Shown here one piece after another: positions 1 through 7,173 of a stretch of DNA of 18,226 nt. The notes under the pieces were generated by a model that was not told the origin of the DNA, did not search any database, and was given only the letters and a program-made list of their open reading frames with translations. The position numbers and the translations under genes are program-made. The stretch's first letter is position 1, and each line of letters opens with the position of its first letter. Source of the stretch: an uncultured Candidatus Melainabacteria bacterium (GTDB lineage: Bacteria > Cyanobacteriota > Vampirovibrionia > Gastranaerophilales > Gastranaerophilaceae); contig CAKUZO010000035.1 of the NCBI GenBank assembly GCA_934717895.1, forward strand, positions 1 through 18,226, in the 5' to 3' direction.

Positions 1-43
1 CAGTAAGACCTAGAAATCTTGCCTGCGAAGCCGCCATACCCAT
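1..43 (-). CDS. Start of an unknown protein, cut by the left window edge
   Basis: On the minus strand an ATG at 43-41 opens a frame reading MGMAASQARFLGLT up to the edge. It is preceded by a purine-rich Shine-Dalgarno (GGAAAGGAAG, 7 bases before the ATG), and a second ATG follows two codons later. Only 14 residues are visible, so no function can be given. From memory, openings of this kind (MG-A-SQARFL-LTARK...) are common in lineage-specific proteins of Gastranaerophilales; that is recollection, not a search. The Shine-Dalgarno and an upstream promoter-like sequence support a real gene start. Confidence 0.6.
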   Translation of the reverse strand, partial: MGMAASQARFLGLT

Positions 44-129
44 GACCTGTCTTCCTTTCCGTTTTAGTTTCCTTATGTCTTTCATGACGACACATGTGCA
101 AAATTTCTTTAATATTTGCATTCATTTTT

Positions 130-158
130 GTAATATTTCGTTACAATCCCTAAACCAA
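130..158 (-). promoter_or_regulatory. Possible promoter for the gene at the left edge
   Basis: On the minus strand a -35-like TTGGTT (158-153) and a -10-like TATTAC (135-130) are separated by 17 bases. Transcription would start near 123, leaving a leader of about 80 bases before the ATG at 43. The hexamers are imperfect, so this is tentative. I see nothing else in the gap 44-296 apart from the start region of the symporter gene on the other strand. Confidence 0.35.
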
Positions 159-296
159 AATTCACCAAAACCCCAGCAAACACAACCTTTTTTGCCTTTA
201 TAACAACTTATAAAACTTTACTGCTTTTTATGACGAAGTCGATTATTGTCAAAATTCTAATTTTTATTTTGGCATGTTTATGTTATCATCTACTTG

Positions 297-1802
297 ATGA
301 ATTTAGATACAGCAATAGATACGTTTTTATCCCCAATAGCCGATAAAATATCAGGGATTATATTTAGTTCAGTAACCATTCACGGTGTAAAAATCGAGTT
401 TTTGGTTGCTTTGCTTATGATTGCTGCGTTTTATTTCACGTTCAGAACCAGATTTATTGGAATTTGGGGATTTAAACATGCTTTACAATTAATCACAAAA
501 AATTACGAACATAAAGAAATTCGCGTCAAAAAGAAAAAGGGAGAAGTTTCATCTTTTCAGGCTCTTACGGCAACAATTTCCGCATCTGCCGGAATTGGCA
601 ATGTTGCAGGTTCTGCGGCTGCTGTTTCTATCGGAGGTCCCGGAGTCATTTTTTACATGATTTTAGCCGGATTTTTCTCAATGGCATTAAAATTTGCAGA
701 AGTCTTATTAGGTTTAAAATTCCGCAAAGTTAATCCTGATGGAACAATTGCAGGCGGGCCGATGTATTATATTGAAGGTGCATTAAAAAACAATAAATAT
801 ATCGGAAGATTTGCACCTTATCTTTCAAAGATTTACGCTGTTTGTTGTGTATTTGCAATGATTGGCGGTTGGAATTTATTTCAAATAAATGCCATGACAA
901 CCCAAATCACCGAGGTTACGGGTGGTGACAAGAGCTTTTTTGCTAACCAAAGCTGGCTTTTAGGGTTAATTGTCGCGGTTATAACGTATTTCACAATTAT
1001 CGGCGGAATTAAAGCTATCGGGAAGTTTACCTCAAAAGTAACCCCTGTAATGTGCACATTGTATGTTATGACGGCGTTTGCGGTATGCTTGTTTAATATC
1101 GGGCATGTTCCACATACAGTTGCATTGATTGTGAAAGAAGCTTTTCACCCACGAGCAATTGCAGGCGGAATGTTCGCATGTATGCTTTGGGGATTTAGAC
1201 GTGCAATGTTTGCAAACGAATCAGGGCTTGGTACTGCACCGATTGCATTTTCTGCCGTAAAAACAAACAACCCTGTTGCACAAGCCTTTATAGCTATGTT
1301 ACAACCATTTGTTGATACGGTAATAGTTGGTACTGCAACAGCTTTTGTAATTGTTGTTTCCGGAGAATATTTACATACAACAGGGATTGCCGGAATTGAA
1401 TTAACGTCGAAAGCTTTCGGTTCTGTTTGCCCGTTCTTCCCAATATTATTGACTATTATGGCAAGTTGCTTTGTTTTATCAACAATGTTATGCGGATCTT
1501 ATTATGGAATTAAAGCTTGGAATTATTTATTTGGCGAAACAAAATTGACAACAAGGACTTTTCAGGTTATATATTGTATATTCATAATTATTGGTTCTGC
1601 CATGAACTTTAAAAGTATAATTAATCTATCTGATGCATTTACTTTATTCTTGGCTGTGCCAAACTTAATAGCAGTATTCATGTTATCAGGCGTAATTATG
1701 AAAGAACTAAAACGATATTGCAAAAAATATAATGTAGGTTTATTCAAAAACAATAACGAGGAGAGAGAGAATGATGAAGAAGGATTGTCTGGAAATAGTT
1801 AG
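297..1802 (+). CDS. AGCS-family sodium:alanine/glycine symporter
   Basis: Membrane symporter of the alanine-or-glycine:cation family, importing small neutral amino acids with Na+. The roughly 500 residues match the family and contain its hallmarks: GNVAGSAAAVSIGGPG near residues 102-117, the AGGPMYYIEGAL segment near 153-164, and FANESGLGTAPIAFSA near 306-321, followed by DTVIVGTATAFVIVVSG at 341-357 (counted with the upstream TTG as residue 1). About ten hydrophobic segments are visible. The C-terminal tail is charged and poly-acidic. The frame can open at TTG 294, but the ATG at 297 is adopted here. No Shine-Dalgarno precedes it; a TATCAT -10-like sequence lies 7 bases upstream, so the message may be leaderless. 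The last 32 bases overlap the next gene, whose Shine-Dalgarno (GAGGAGAGAGAGA) is coded within this gene, suggesting translational coupling. The exact substrate (Ala, Gly, Gln) cannot be told from sequence. Confidence 0.93.
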   Translation: MNLDTAIDTFLSPIADKISGIIFSSVTIHGVKIEFLVALLMIAAFYFTFRTRFIGIWGFKHALQLITKNYEHKEIRVKKKKGEVSSFQALTATISASAGIGNVAGSAAAVSIGGPGVIFYMILAGFFSMALKFAEVLLGLKFRKVNPDGTIAGGPMYYIEGALKNNKYIGRFAPYLSKIYAVCCVFAMIGGWNLFQINAMTTQITEVTGGDKSFFANQSWLLGLIVAVITYFTIIGGIKAIGKFTSKVTPVMCTLYVMTAFAVCLFNIGHVPHTVALIVKEAFHPRAIAGGMFACMLWGFRRAMFANESGLGTAPIAFSAVKTNNPVAQAFIAMLQPFVDTVIVGTATAFVIVVSGEYLHTTGIAGIELTSKAFGSVCPFFPILLTIMASCFVLSTMLCGSYYGIKAWNYLFGETKLTTRTFQVIYCIFIIIGSAMNFKSIINLSDAFTLFLAVPNLIAVFMLSGVIMKELKRYCKKYNVGLFKNNNEERENDEEGLSGNS

Positions 1803-2436
1803 ATCTAAATGCGAAAGCTGCAAGGCTTGTGCATTAGGAGCAACAAGAAATAACATAGTTTTTTCTGACGGAAACCCATCTACTGCCAAAATTGTACTTA
1901 TTGGTGAAGCACCAGGAGAAATGGAAGATGAAACAGGCAGACCGTTTGTTGGAAGAGCCGGACAACTTTTGAATGATTTTCTAAAAGAAGCCGGAATTTC
2001 AAGGGACGAAGATATTTATGTAATCAATACAGTAAAATGCAGACCACCAAAAAACAGAGTTCCGTCTGATGAAGAAAAAGCTTCTTGCAGAAAATTTTTG
2101 GAAGCTCAAATTGATATCATCAACCCAAGAGCAATCGTTCTTTGTGGAGCAACAGCATTGAAATCTTTTGTTGAACTTGACAAAAAACAAACAATTTCAA
2201 AAGTTAGAGGTCAATGGCTAACGATTAATGTAGATGGCAAAGATTATCGTGCAATGACAATTTTCCACCCATCTTACTTGTTGAGAAATCACTCACTTGA
2301 TGAAGGTTCTCCAAGAAGATTGATGAAACAAGATTTGGCAAATATCAAGAATGAAATTTTGCCTGACGTAGATCATTCCCAAGATGAAAATCAAGTGGAA
2401 TTTATGAATACATCAAGAGAAATCGCAATGGTGTAA
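1771..2436 (+). CDS. Family-4 (Fe-S) uracil-DNA glycosylase
   Basis: Excises uracil from DNA to start base-excision repair of deaminated cytosine. The 221-aa protein has the family-4 layout: Cys17 and Cys20 (CKAC), then Cys90 (VKCRPP) and Cys106, the expected four ligands of a 4Fe-4S cluster; an additional Cys14 lies nearby. Motif 1 is GEAPGE (45-50) followed by TGRPFVGRAGQLL (55-67); motif 2 is HPSYLLRN (166-173), and TISKVRGQW (141-149) lies between them. The last 25 or so residues (after about 197) extend beyond the core and are acidic and polar. The start is the first of two adjacent ATGs behind a long GAGGAG Shine-Dalgarno. It overlaps the upstream symporter gene by 32 bases, so the two are probably cotranscribed although functionally unrelated. 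A terminator follows about 20 bases after the stop. Confidence 0.95.
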   Translation: MMKKDCLEIVRSKCESCKACALGATRNNIVFSDGNPSTAKIVLIGEAPGEMEDETGRPFVGRAGQLLNDFLKEAGISRDEDIYVINTVKCRPPKNRVPSDEEKASCRKFLEAQIDIINPRAIVLCGATALKSFVELDKKQTISKVRGQWLTINVDGKDYRAMTIFHPSYLLRNHSLDEGSPRRLMKQDLANIKNEILPDVDHSQDENQVEFMNTSREIAMV

Positions 2437-2455
2437 TTGAATAATTTTAAATAAT

Positions 2456-2489
2456 AAAAAAGGGAACTGATATTCGGTTCCTTTTTTTT
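2456..2489 (+). terminator. Rho-independent terminator after the uracil-DNA glycosylase gene
   Basis: GGAACTGA (2463-2470) and TCGGTTCC (2474-2481) form an 8-bp stem with a 3-base loop and one G-U pair. A run of A before and eight T after (2482-2489) extend the stem and supply the U-tract. The A-rich left arm means it may also work on the opposite strand, where the 423-aa gene ends at 2613. Confidence 0.85.
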
Positions 2490-2612
2490 ATTATAAATTT
2501 TATTCTATTTTTATATAGCAGATTACGGAGTCAATTCGCCACAATAGCGAAATGAACAATAACTTGTTAGTGAAACAAACAACAAAAACAGCCGCCGTCC
2601 GCGCAGGACATG

Positions 2613-3884
2613 TTATGCTTTTTTATCAACAACTTTTTCGGCAGGAGCCAAACCTGGTTCCAAATCAGAGCCTGTGACAAGTTTTCTAAAAGCAAATTGA
2701 GCTTTTGGTAAAACATAAGCGAGCAAAAAGCTACTCAATGTGACATTTGTCAAGATATTTGCAGATTTTGCAAACTTAGCTTTTTTAACAAATTTTTCTA
2801 AATTATCTGATTTTATGGCTTGTTTTGCAAATTTTTCAATATCGTTTCTAAATCCGCCAAGCTCTTTTATATCAACATATTCTCTCGGATCACGAATTCC
2901 ATTGTCTAGCATTTTGATTTTTTCAAATTTCTTTGCAAATTTTATAAACGGCGTATTTGTGTTTTCGATATTATCGACAAAGTCAAGCAAATCTTTTGCA
3001 TTGTCAGATTTTGGAAGGCTCAAAGTTCCAGCTTTCACTTGCTCTACAAATTCTTTATCAGCCAAAATAATCGGATCAAGTTGAGTTCCTGTCATTTTAT
3101 TCAGGGCTTTTTCAATCCATTTTGGAGCTAAATAGTTCAAAATCATCATGCCAGCCATTTTGAAACTGATGTCCATGCATTCATTTTTGTTTCTAGCAGT
3201 TGCAACACGCCCAACTGCATATCCTCCATCGGTCACAGCCATTTTGTCTTGTGCTGAAAAATTTGCAGCCTTTGTAATCCACGCACCGGTAAACGAAGGC
3301 GTTTGCGATTTGAAAAATCCATCTTTTTGAGTAAAACTTATTTTTTGATTTTGAGATTTTTTTGCGTTTTCTTCTCTTAATTTTTGAATTTTCTTTGAAG
3401 ACGATGCGAAAATCAACTTCGGCAAAATAAATCCCATAAATAAAATTGGAACAGTCGTAGAAGCAATAAATTTCCCCGCAAGTAATTTTTCATACAATTT
3501 TTTATTTTCTTTTGCTTTAATCAAATCTTTTACCGCATCAGGAGCGGTTTTAGCAAATTTTTTAATGTTGTAATCAATTCCTTGAATGCCAGCTTCTTCC
3601 TTAAACAACTTTAAATTTACATCAGGGCTCAATCCTTTTGACTTAATGAATTTATTGCAAAGCCAGCCCATAAATGGAATTCCCCCAAGCCAAACAGCAG
3701 ATGAAGAATATTCGTCCAAAAAACGTTCACGAGTCGCTAGGTATGCAATCTCTTTTGACTCTTTTTTGTTTTGATTATATGTAAGAGCAAGTTTTGTCGG
3801 AACCTCAATTCCACAATCTCTTAATATTAGGGGGTAAACACTACTATTGTTTCCAATAGCCGAAATTATATTTGTTATTGCCAT
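2613..3884 (-). CDS. Membrane protein of unknown function, 423 aa
   Basis: I do not recognise a known family. The protein has four hydrophobic stretches at about residues 63-80, 134-162, 240-258 and 376-400. Three of them end in a similar pattern (GFILPKLIF, NYLAPKWIE, AYVLPKAQF), suggesting an internally repeated membrane hairpin. The intervening parts are Lys-rich and mostly helical in character, including FRNDIEKFAKQAIKSDNLEKF near 345-365. There is no signal peptide. A PSFTG motif at 196-200 resembles the N-terminal NFKG/VAFG motifs of two other unknown proteins in this window, but it sits in the middle of the chain. Translation is supported by GGAG 11 bases before the ATG. The gene has its own promoter and an unusually long structured leader upstream. 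It is probably lineage-specific; an envelope role is possible but unproven. Confidence 0.8.
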   Translation of the reverse strand: MAITNIISAIGNNSSVYPLILRDCGIEVPTKLALTYNQNKKESKEIAYLATRERFLDEYSSSAVWLGGIPFMGWLCNKFIKSKGLSPDVNLKLFKEEAGIQGIDYNIKKFAKTAPDAVKDLIKAKENKKLYEKLLAGKFIASTTVPILFMGFILPKLIFASSSKKIQKLREENAKKSQNQKISFTQKDGFFKSQTPSFTGAWITKAANFSAQDKMAVTDGGYAVGRVATARNKNECMDISFKMAGMMILNYLAPKWIEKALNKMTGTQLDPIILADKEFVEQVKAGTLSLPKSDNAKDLLDFVDNIENTNTPFIKFAKKFEKIKMLDNGIRDPREYVDIKELGGFRNDIEKFAKQAIKSDNLEKFVKKAKFAKSANILTNVTLSSFLLAYVLPKAQFAFRKLVTGSDLEPGLAPAEKVVDKKA

Positions 3885-3899
3885 CTTTATTATTTCTCC

Positions 3900-4102
3900 A
3901 ATTCTTTTTAGCGTCTGATATCAGGCGTGAGCAAACGCTCAATACTAAACAGTCAATCGCTTTTACCTTGAAAGACCATTTATAAAAGAATTGAAACTTT
4001 ATTCTTTAAAAGCGCGCACCATCAATTCATAGTCTTTCAAGGACACTATGACAATGGACATGATGGAGTTTTAAAGAATAATTTACTATCATATTTCTAC
4101 CT
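3900..4102 (-). promoter_or_regulatory. Long structured 5' leader with a predicted pseudoknot upstream of the 423-aa gene
   Basis: Read on the minus strand, 4081-4069 pairs perfectly over 13 bases with 4011-3999. Inside that, CCATCA (4066-4061) pairs with TGATGG (4024-4019), and CATAGT (4050-4045) with ACTATG (4033-4028). The 11-base apical loop (4044-4034) contains CCTTGAAAG, which is perfectly complementary to CTTTCAAGG at 3974-3966 downstream, extendable to 11 bp. The order of the arms is therefore that of a pseudoknot. Nearer the gene, overlapping alternative hairpins exist: AGCGT/ACGCT (3939-3935 with 3914-3910), GAGC/GCTC (3940-3937 with 3932-3929), GCGT/ACGC (3938-3935 with 3928-3925) and the palindrome CTGATATCAG (3924-3915). 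A CTCCA in the first internal-loop region could pair with the TGGAG of the Shine-Dalgarno. It matches no riboswitch I know. A cis-regulatory RNA or processed small RNA is inferred. Confidence 0.6.
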
Positions 4103-4108
4103 AAGCAA

Positions 4109-4137
4109 AATATACTATAAACGTAATATTTTTGCAA
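4109..4137 (-). promoter_or_regulatory. Sigma-70-type promoter of the leader and 423-aa gene
   Basis: Minus-strand TTGCAA (4137-4132), a 17-base spacer and TATATT (4114-4109). Transcription would start near 4102, just upstream of the first arm of the structured leader, about 218 bases before the ATG at 3884. The -35 box lies directly after the stop codon of the upstream 133-aa gene, which suggests separate transcription from that gene. Confidence 0.65.
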
Positions 4138-4139
4138 GT

Positions 4140-4541
4140 CTATCTGAATTTTATTATGTGTTTTTTTATTTCTTCTATCGTTGAACCATGTTTTATCTTA
4201 TTCTGAGCCTTAACTATATCTTCTTTTTTTAATGCCAAAAATCTTGCTAATAAAGCTTGTTTTCTATTTTTAGGTAAAATTACCGAAGTTCTATCTGCAT
4301 TTAGAGCGTCTTTTAAACATAAAGTCAGTTTTTTTGTTTCAGGGTCTTTTGTAAATCCAATTTCAAATGAATCATTCCCAAAATTTTTGATTTGATCTGC
4401 CTTTGCCTCTAAATCTCGAAGAAGGTTCAAATAAGTAACAGAATGTTTACTTTTTATTGATGAAGATGAACTTAATTCATTTAAAAATTTTTGCGGAACC
4501 TTTGTTCCAAAAGCAACATTGGAATTGTTATTAATTTGCAT
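4140..4541 (-). CDS. Small protein of unknown function, 133 aa, with N-terminal VAFG motif
   Basis: No known family recognised. It begins MQINNNSNVAFGTKVP, close in style to the MQISAISAPNFKGN opening of the 288-aa protein coded at 7174-8040, although the rest of the two proteins is unrelated. The body is soluble, Lys-rich and likely alpha/beta: a serine run (SSSSS near 24-28), helical segments, and FEIGFTKDPETKKLTLCLKD (59-78), which looks like a beta-hairpin. It has no signal peptide or membrane segment. The start is firm: AAGGAGAAATT leads directly into the ATG. That Shine-Dalgarno lies in a perfect 7-bp hairpin (separate entry). The gene follows the DUF167 gene by 49 bases on the same strand and is probably cotranscribed with it. 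Confidence 0.8.
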   Translation of the reverse strand: MQINNNSNVAFGTKVPQKFLNELSSSSSIKSKHSVTYLNLLRDLEAKADQIKNFGNDSFEIGFTKDPETKKLTLCLKDALNADRTSVILPKNRKQALLARFLALKKEDIVKAQNKIKHGSTIEEIKKHIIKFR

Positions 4542-4544
4542 AAT

Positions 4545-4562
4545 TTCTCCTTTTTAGGAGAA
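4545..4562 (-). promoter_or_regulatory. Hairpin enclosing the Shine-Dalgarno of the 133-aa gene
   Basis: On the minus strand TTCTCCT (4562-4556, read 5' to 3'), a four-A loop, and AGGAGAA (4551-4545) form a perfect 7-bp stem. The second arm is the Shine-Dalgarno itself, three bases before the ATG. If the stem forms, ribosome access is limited, which could tie translation to temperature, a helicase or upstream ribosomes. Whether it has such a role is inference; the stem itself is directly visible. Confidence 0.55.
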
Positions 4563-4590
4563 TAAAACCTCTAAAAAAAGTTTTTGTTGC

Positions 4591-4884
4591 TTATTTAACA
4601 TTATTTAACAATTCATTTATAAATTGAATTTTTTCTTCGTCAATGTTTTTTAATAACAATGTTTTATCCTTAGACGTTTCTCCTCGAAGGATTTCGAAAT
4701 AGGATTTTGGTACTTTAAATTGTTTTGATAGAAATTCAATCAACGCTTTATTGGCCTTACCATCAATCGGCTGAGCTGTAATTTTAACTTTAAAGCCCTC
4801 AGGAGTTCTAATTATTTCATTTTTTGAAGCATTTGGCGAAATTTTTAATGAAAAAATCACTCCGTCTTTCGTTTCTTTAAGCAT
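4591..4884 (-). CDS. DUF167 / YggU-family protein
   Basis: Small conserved protein (97 aa) of the YggU/DUF167 family, whose biochemical role is not established. The family signature is clear: VKITAQPIDGKANKALIEFL (33-52), then FKVPKSYFEILRGETSKDKT (56-75), matching the conserved A-P-v-d-G-k-A-N and G-s-r-K patterns. The length is normal. The start ATG is preceded by AAGGAT, 6 bases upstream. It is divergent from the rel gene, with 74 bases between their start codons, and is followed after 49 bases by the 133-aa unknown gene on the same strand. I could not identify a convincing separate promoter for it in the shared intergenic space. Confidence 0.9.
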   Translation of the reverse strand: MLKETKDGVIFSLKISPNASKNEIIRTPEGFKVKITAQPIDGKANKALIEFLSKQFKVPKSYFEILRGETSKDKTLLLKNIDEEKIQFINELLNNVK

Positions 4885-4920
4885 TTTGTAATCCTTATGA
4901 ATGAAATTAGTTATTTATAC

Positions 4921-4949
4921 TTGAAAAATTTATATAAAATCTGTATTAT
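4921..4949 (+). promoter_or_regulatory. Promoter of rel
   Basis: TTGAAA (4921-4926), a 17-base spacer and TATTAT (4944-4949). The -10 ends only 9 bases before the ATG at 4959, so transcription would begin at or within a few bases of the start codon. No Shine-Dalgarno is present between them. This predicts a leaderless rel message. Confidence 0.65.
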
Positions 4950-4958
4950 AATTATATC

Positions 4959-7169
4959 ATGAGCGAAAAACCACTTTTTGAAGATATTAAGAAAATCCTA
5001 ATTGAGCAGAACAGAGAACCTGCTGAAATAGAAGAAATTGAAAAGGCATATCTTTTTGCCAAAAGACTGCACGAAGGTCAATACAGGGTTTCGGAAGAAC
5101 CTTATATTATCCACCCTGTTGAAGTTGCGAAAATTTTAGTCGGCTTAAAAGTTGATTCACATACTCTTGAAGCTGCGTTTCTTCACGACATTTTAGAAGA
5201 TACAGATACTCAGCCGGAGGAAATCGAAAAACTTTTTGGCAAAGATGTTCTAACACTTGTTCAAGGTGTTACAAAATTGGGAAAACTTCAATTTAAGTCA
5301 AAGGAAGAACGTCAGGCTGAAAATTTTAGACGCCTTTTTATTGCAATGGCAAGCGACATCAGAATTGTTTTCTTAAAACTTGCAGACCGACTTCACAATA
5401 TGAGAACCCTCAATTTTATGACGACTGCAAAACAGCAAAAAATTGCTCGTGAAACCCTTGATATCTTCGCTCCACTTGCAAACCGTTTAGGTATCTACAA
5501 AATCAAAGCAGAGCTTGAAGATTTGTCTTTGAGATATCTTGAACCGGACAAGTATTTTGAAATTGCACGTCTTGTTTCACAAACAAAAGCAGATAGAGAG
5601 GCAACAGTCAAAATTCTTATCGACAAGATATCACAAGACGTAAAAAAAGCCGGAATTAATGCACAAATCACAGGTCGTGCAAAGCATTATTACAGTATTT
5701 ACAGCAAAATGAAACGTTTGAATATCGCGTTCCATGATCTTTATGATATCACAGCAGTTCGTGTGATTGTAGATACGGAAAAAGAATGTTATGAGGTTTT
5801 GGGTCTTATTCACTCGCAATTCAAACCTATCCCCGGAAGATTTAAAGATTACATTGCAATGCCAAAAGGCAACCTGGACCCATCACTTCACACATCTGTT
5901 ATCGGGCCAAAAACAAAGCCACTAGACGTTCAAATCAGAACTTGGGAGATGCACGAAGTTGCAGAATATGGTATTGCTGCTCACTGGCGTTATAAGGAAA
6001 AAGGCTCTCAAAAAGCCAATAACCCGACAGATATGCAGTTCTCGTGGATGAGAAAACTTGTCGAATATGATAAAGACATGACCTCCGCAGAAGACTACGT
6101 AAACTCTGTAAAACTAGATCTTTTCTCTGATCAGGTATTTGCCTTCACTCCAAACGGGGACGTATTTGATTTGCCGATAAACGCAACACCTGTCGACTTT
6201 GCATACAGAATTCACTCGGAAGTCGGAAACAAAACAGTTGGTGCACTTGTTAACGGAAGAATAGCACAGCTTGATACAAAATTAAACAACGGTGATATTG
6301 TTGAAATTTTAACATCAAAAACGCCTGCTCCACGACTAGATTGGTTGAATTTCGTTGTAACCAAACAGGCATCATCAAAAATCAAACAATGGTTTAAGAA
6401 AAATAATCGAGAAGAGCATATTGATATCGGAAAAACAAACCTTGAACATGAGCTTACAAAGGCTGTTTTTGATGATTATATGAAATCAGGAGAGTTTACG
6501 AAAGTTGCCAAACAAATGAACTATGTTTCAACAGAAGATTTGTTTGCGGCGCTCGGCTATGGCGAAACAACTGTAAATAAAGTTATAAACAAACTTAAAA
6601 AGCCAGAGTCAACAAGAATTCCGGGAGAAAATTTCCATGGCCCTTCTCGTAAAAGTTCAGAAAAAGATATTATCGGGCTTGAAGGTCTAATGTATTCAAT
6701 TGCAAAATGTTGCTCCCCAATTCCGGGAGAACCTATTGTTGGCGTCGTTACAAGAGCCAAAGGGGTTACTGTCCATAGAATGGATTGTCAAATGCTTGAC
6801 AATATTGAGCCTGAACGACTCATGAATATCCGCTGGTCAGGTGACAACACAAATAGAACTTATAATACGACAATCAGAGTTGAAACTGCTGAAAAACAAG
6901 GTCTTTTAAAAGATATTATTGCAGCTGTTTCTGATAATGGTACAAATATTACTTATGCAAACGTAAAATCCAAAAGTGGTAAAGTTGGAATTATTGAACT
7001 TGGTTTGGAACTTGATAATATTGACACACTGAAAAAGGTTACTCTGAGCATTCAGGCAATTCCTGACGTTTACAGCGTAAAACGTATTCAAACATCTTAT
7101 GCAACTTCGAATATGTCGCGTCGTAATAATAGTAAATCAAAACGCAGTAAAAATACGAAGAAGAACTAG
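4959..7169 (+). CDS. rel: Long RelA/SpoT homologue (Rel), (p)ppGpp hydrolase/synthetase with altered synthetase motif
   Basis: Alarmone enzyme of the stringent response, 736 aa with the full long-RSH layout. The N-terminal HD hydrolase domain has its metal and catalytic set: His52, His76-Asp77, Glu80-Asp81, Asp143 and Asn147. The synthetase domain (about 235-347) keeps GRAKHYYSIYSKMKRL (239-254), YDITAVR (262-268) and RFKD (294-297), the R-x-K-D form linked to bifunctional Rel enzymes. However, the normally invariant N-G-Y-Q-S-L-H stretch reads NLDPSLH (305-311), losing the Tyr that stacks on guanine, and E-V-Q-I-R-T reads DVQIRT (323-328). TGS (about 392-453), a Cys-containing segment (IAKCCSPIPG 581-590, C610) and a C-terminal ACT domain (about 637-712) follow, then a basic tail. 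It is probably leaderless (promoter ends 9 bases before the ATG). It converges with the next gene, with 4 bases between stops. Hydrolase activity looks secure; synthetase activity is uncertain. Confidence 0.95.
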   Translation: MSEKPLFEDIKKILIEQNREPAEIEEIEKAYLFAKRLHEGQYRVSEEPYIIHPVEVAKILVGLKVDSHTLEAAFLHDILEDTDTQPEEIEKLFGKDVLTLVQGVTKLGKLQFKSKEERQAENFRRLFIAMASDIRIVFLKLADRLHNMRTLNFMTTAKQQKIARETLDIFAPLANRLGIYKIKAELEDLSLRYLEPDKYFEIARLVSQTKADREATVKILIDKISQDVKKAGINAQITGRAKHYYSIYSKMKRLNIAFHDLYDITAVRVIVDTEKECYEVLGLIHSQFKPIPGRFKDYIAMPKGNLDPSLHTSVIGPKTKPLDVQIRTWEMHEVAEYGIAAHWRYKEKGSQKANNPTDMQFSWMRKLVEYDKDMTSAEDYVNSVKLDLFSDQVFAFTPNGDVFDLPINATPVDFAYRIHSEVGNKTVGALVNGRIAQLDTKLNNGDIVEILTSKTPAPRLDWLNFVVTKQASSKIKQWFKKNNREEHIDIGKTNLEHELTKAVFDDYMKSGEFTKVAKQMNYVSTEDLFAALGYGETTVNKVINKLKKPESTRIPGENFHGPSRKSSEKDIIGLEGLMYSIAKCCSPIPGEPIVGVVTRAKGVTVHRMDCQMLDNIEPERLMNIRWSGDNTNRTYNTTIRVETAEKQGLLKDIIAAVSDNGTNITYANVKSKSGKVGIIELGLELDNIDTLKKVTLSIQAIPDVYSVKRIQTSYATSNMSRRNNSKSKRSKNTKKN

Positions 7170-7173
7170 CTGA

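Noticed and set aside
2591..2609. Hairpin in GC-rich sequence after the 423-aa gene (GTCC...GGAC)
   Set aside because: The stem is only 4 bp with no adjacent T-run on the correct strand, so it is not supported as a terminator.
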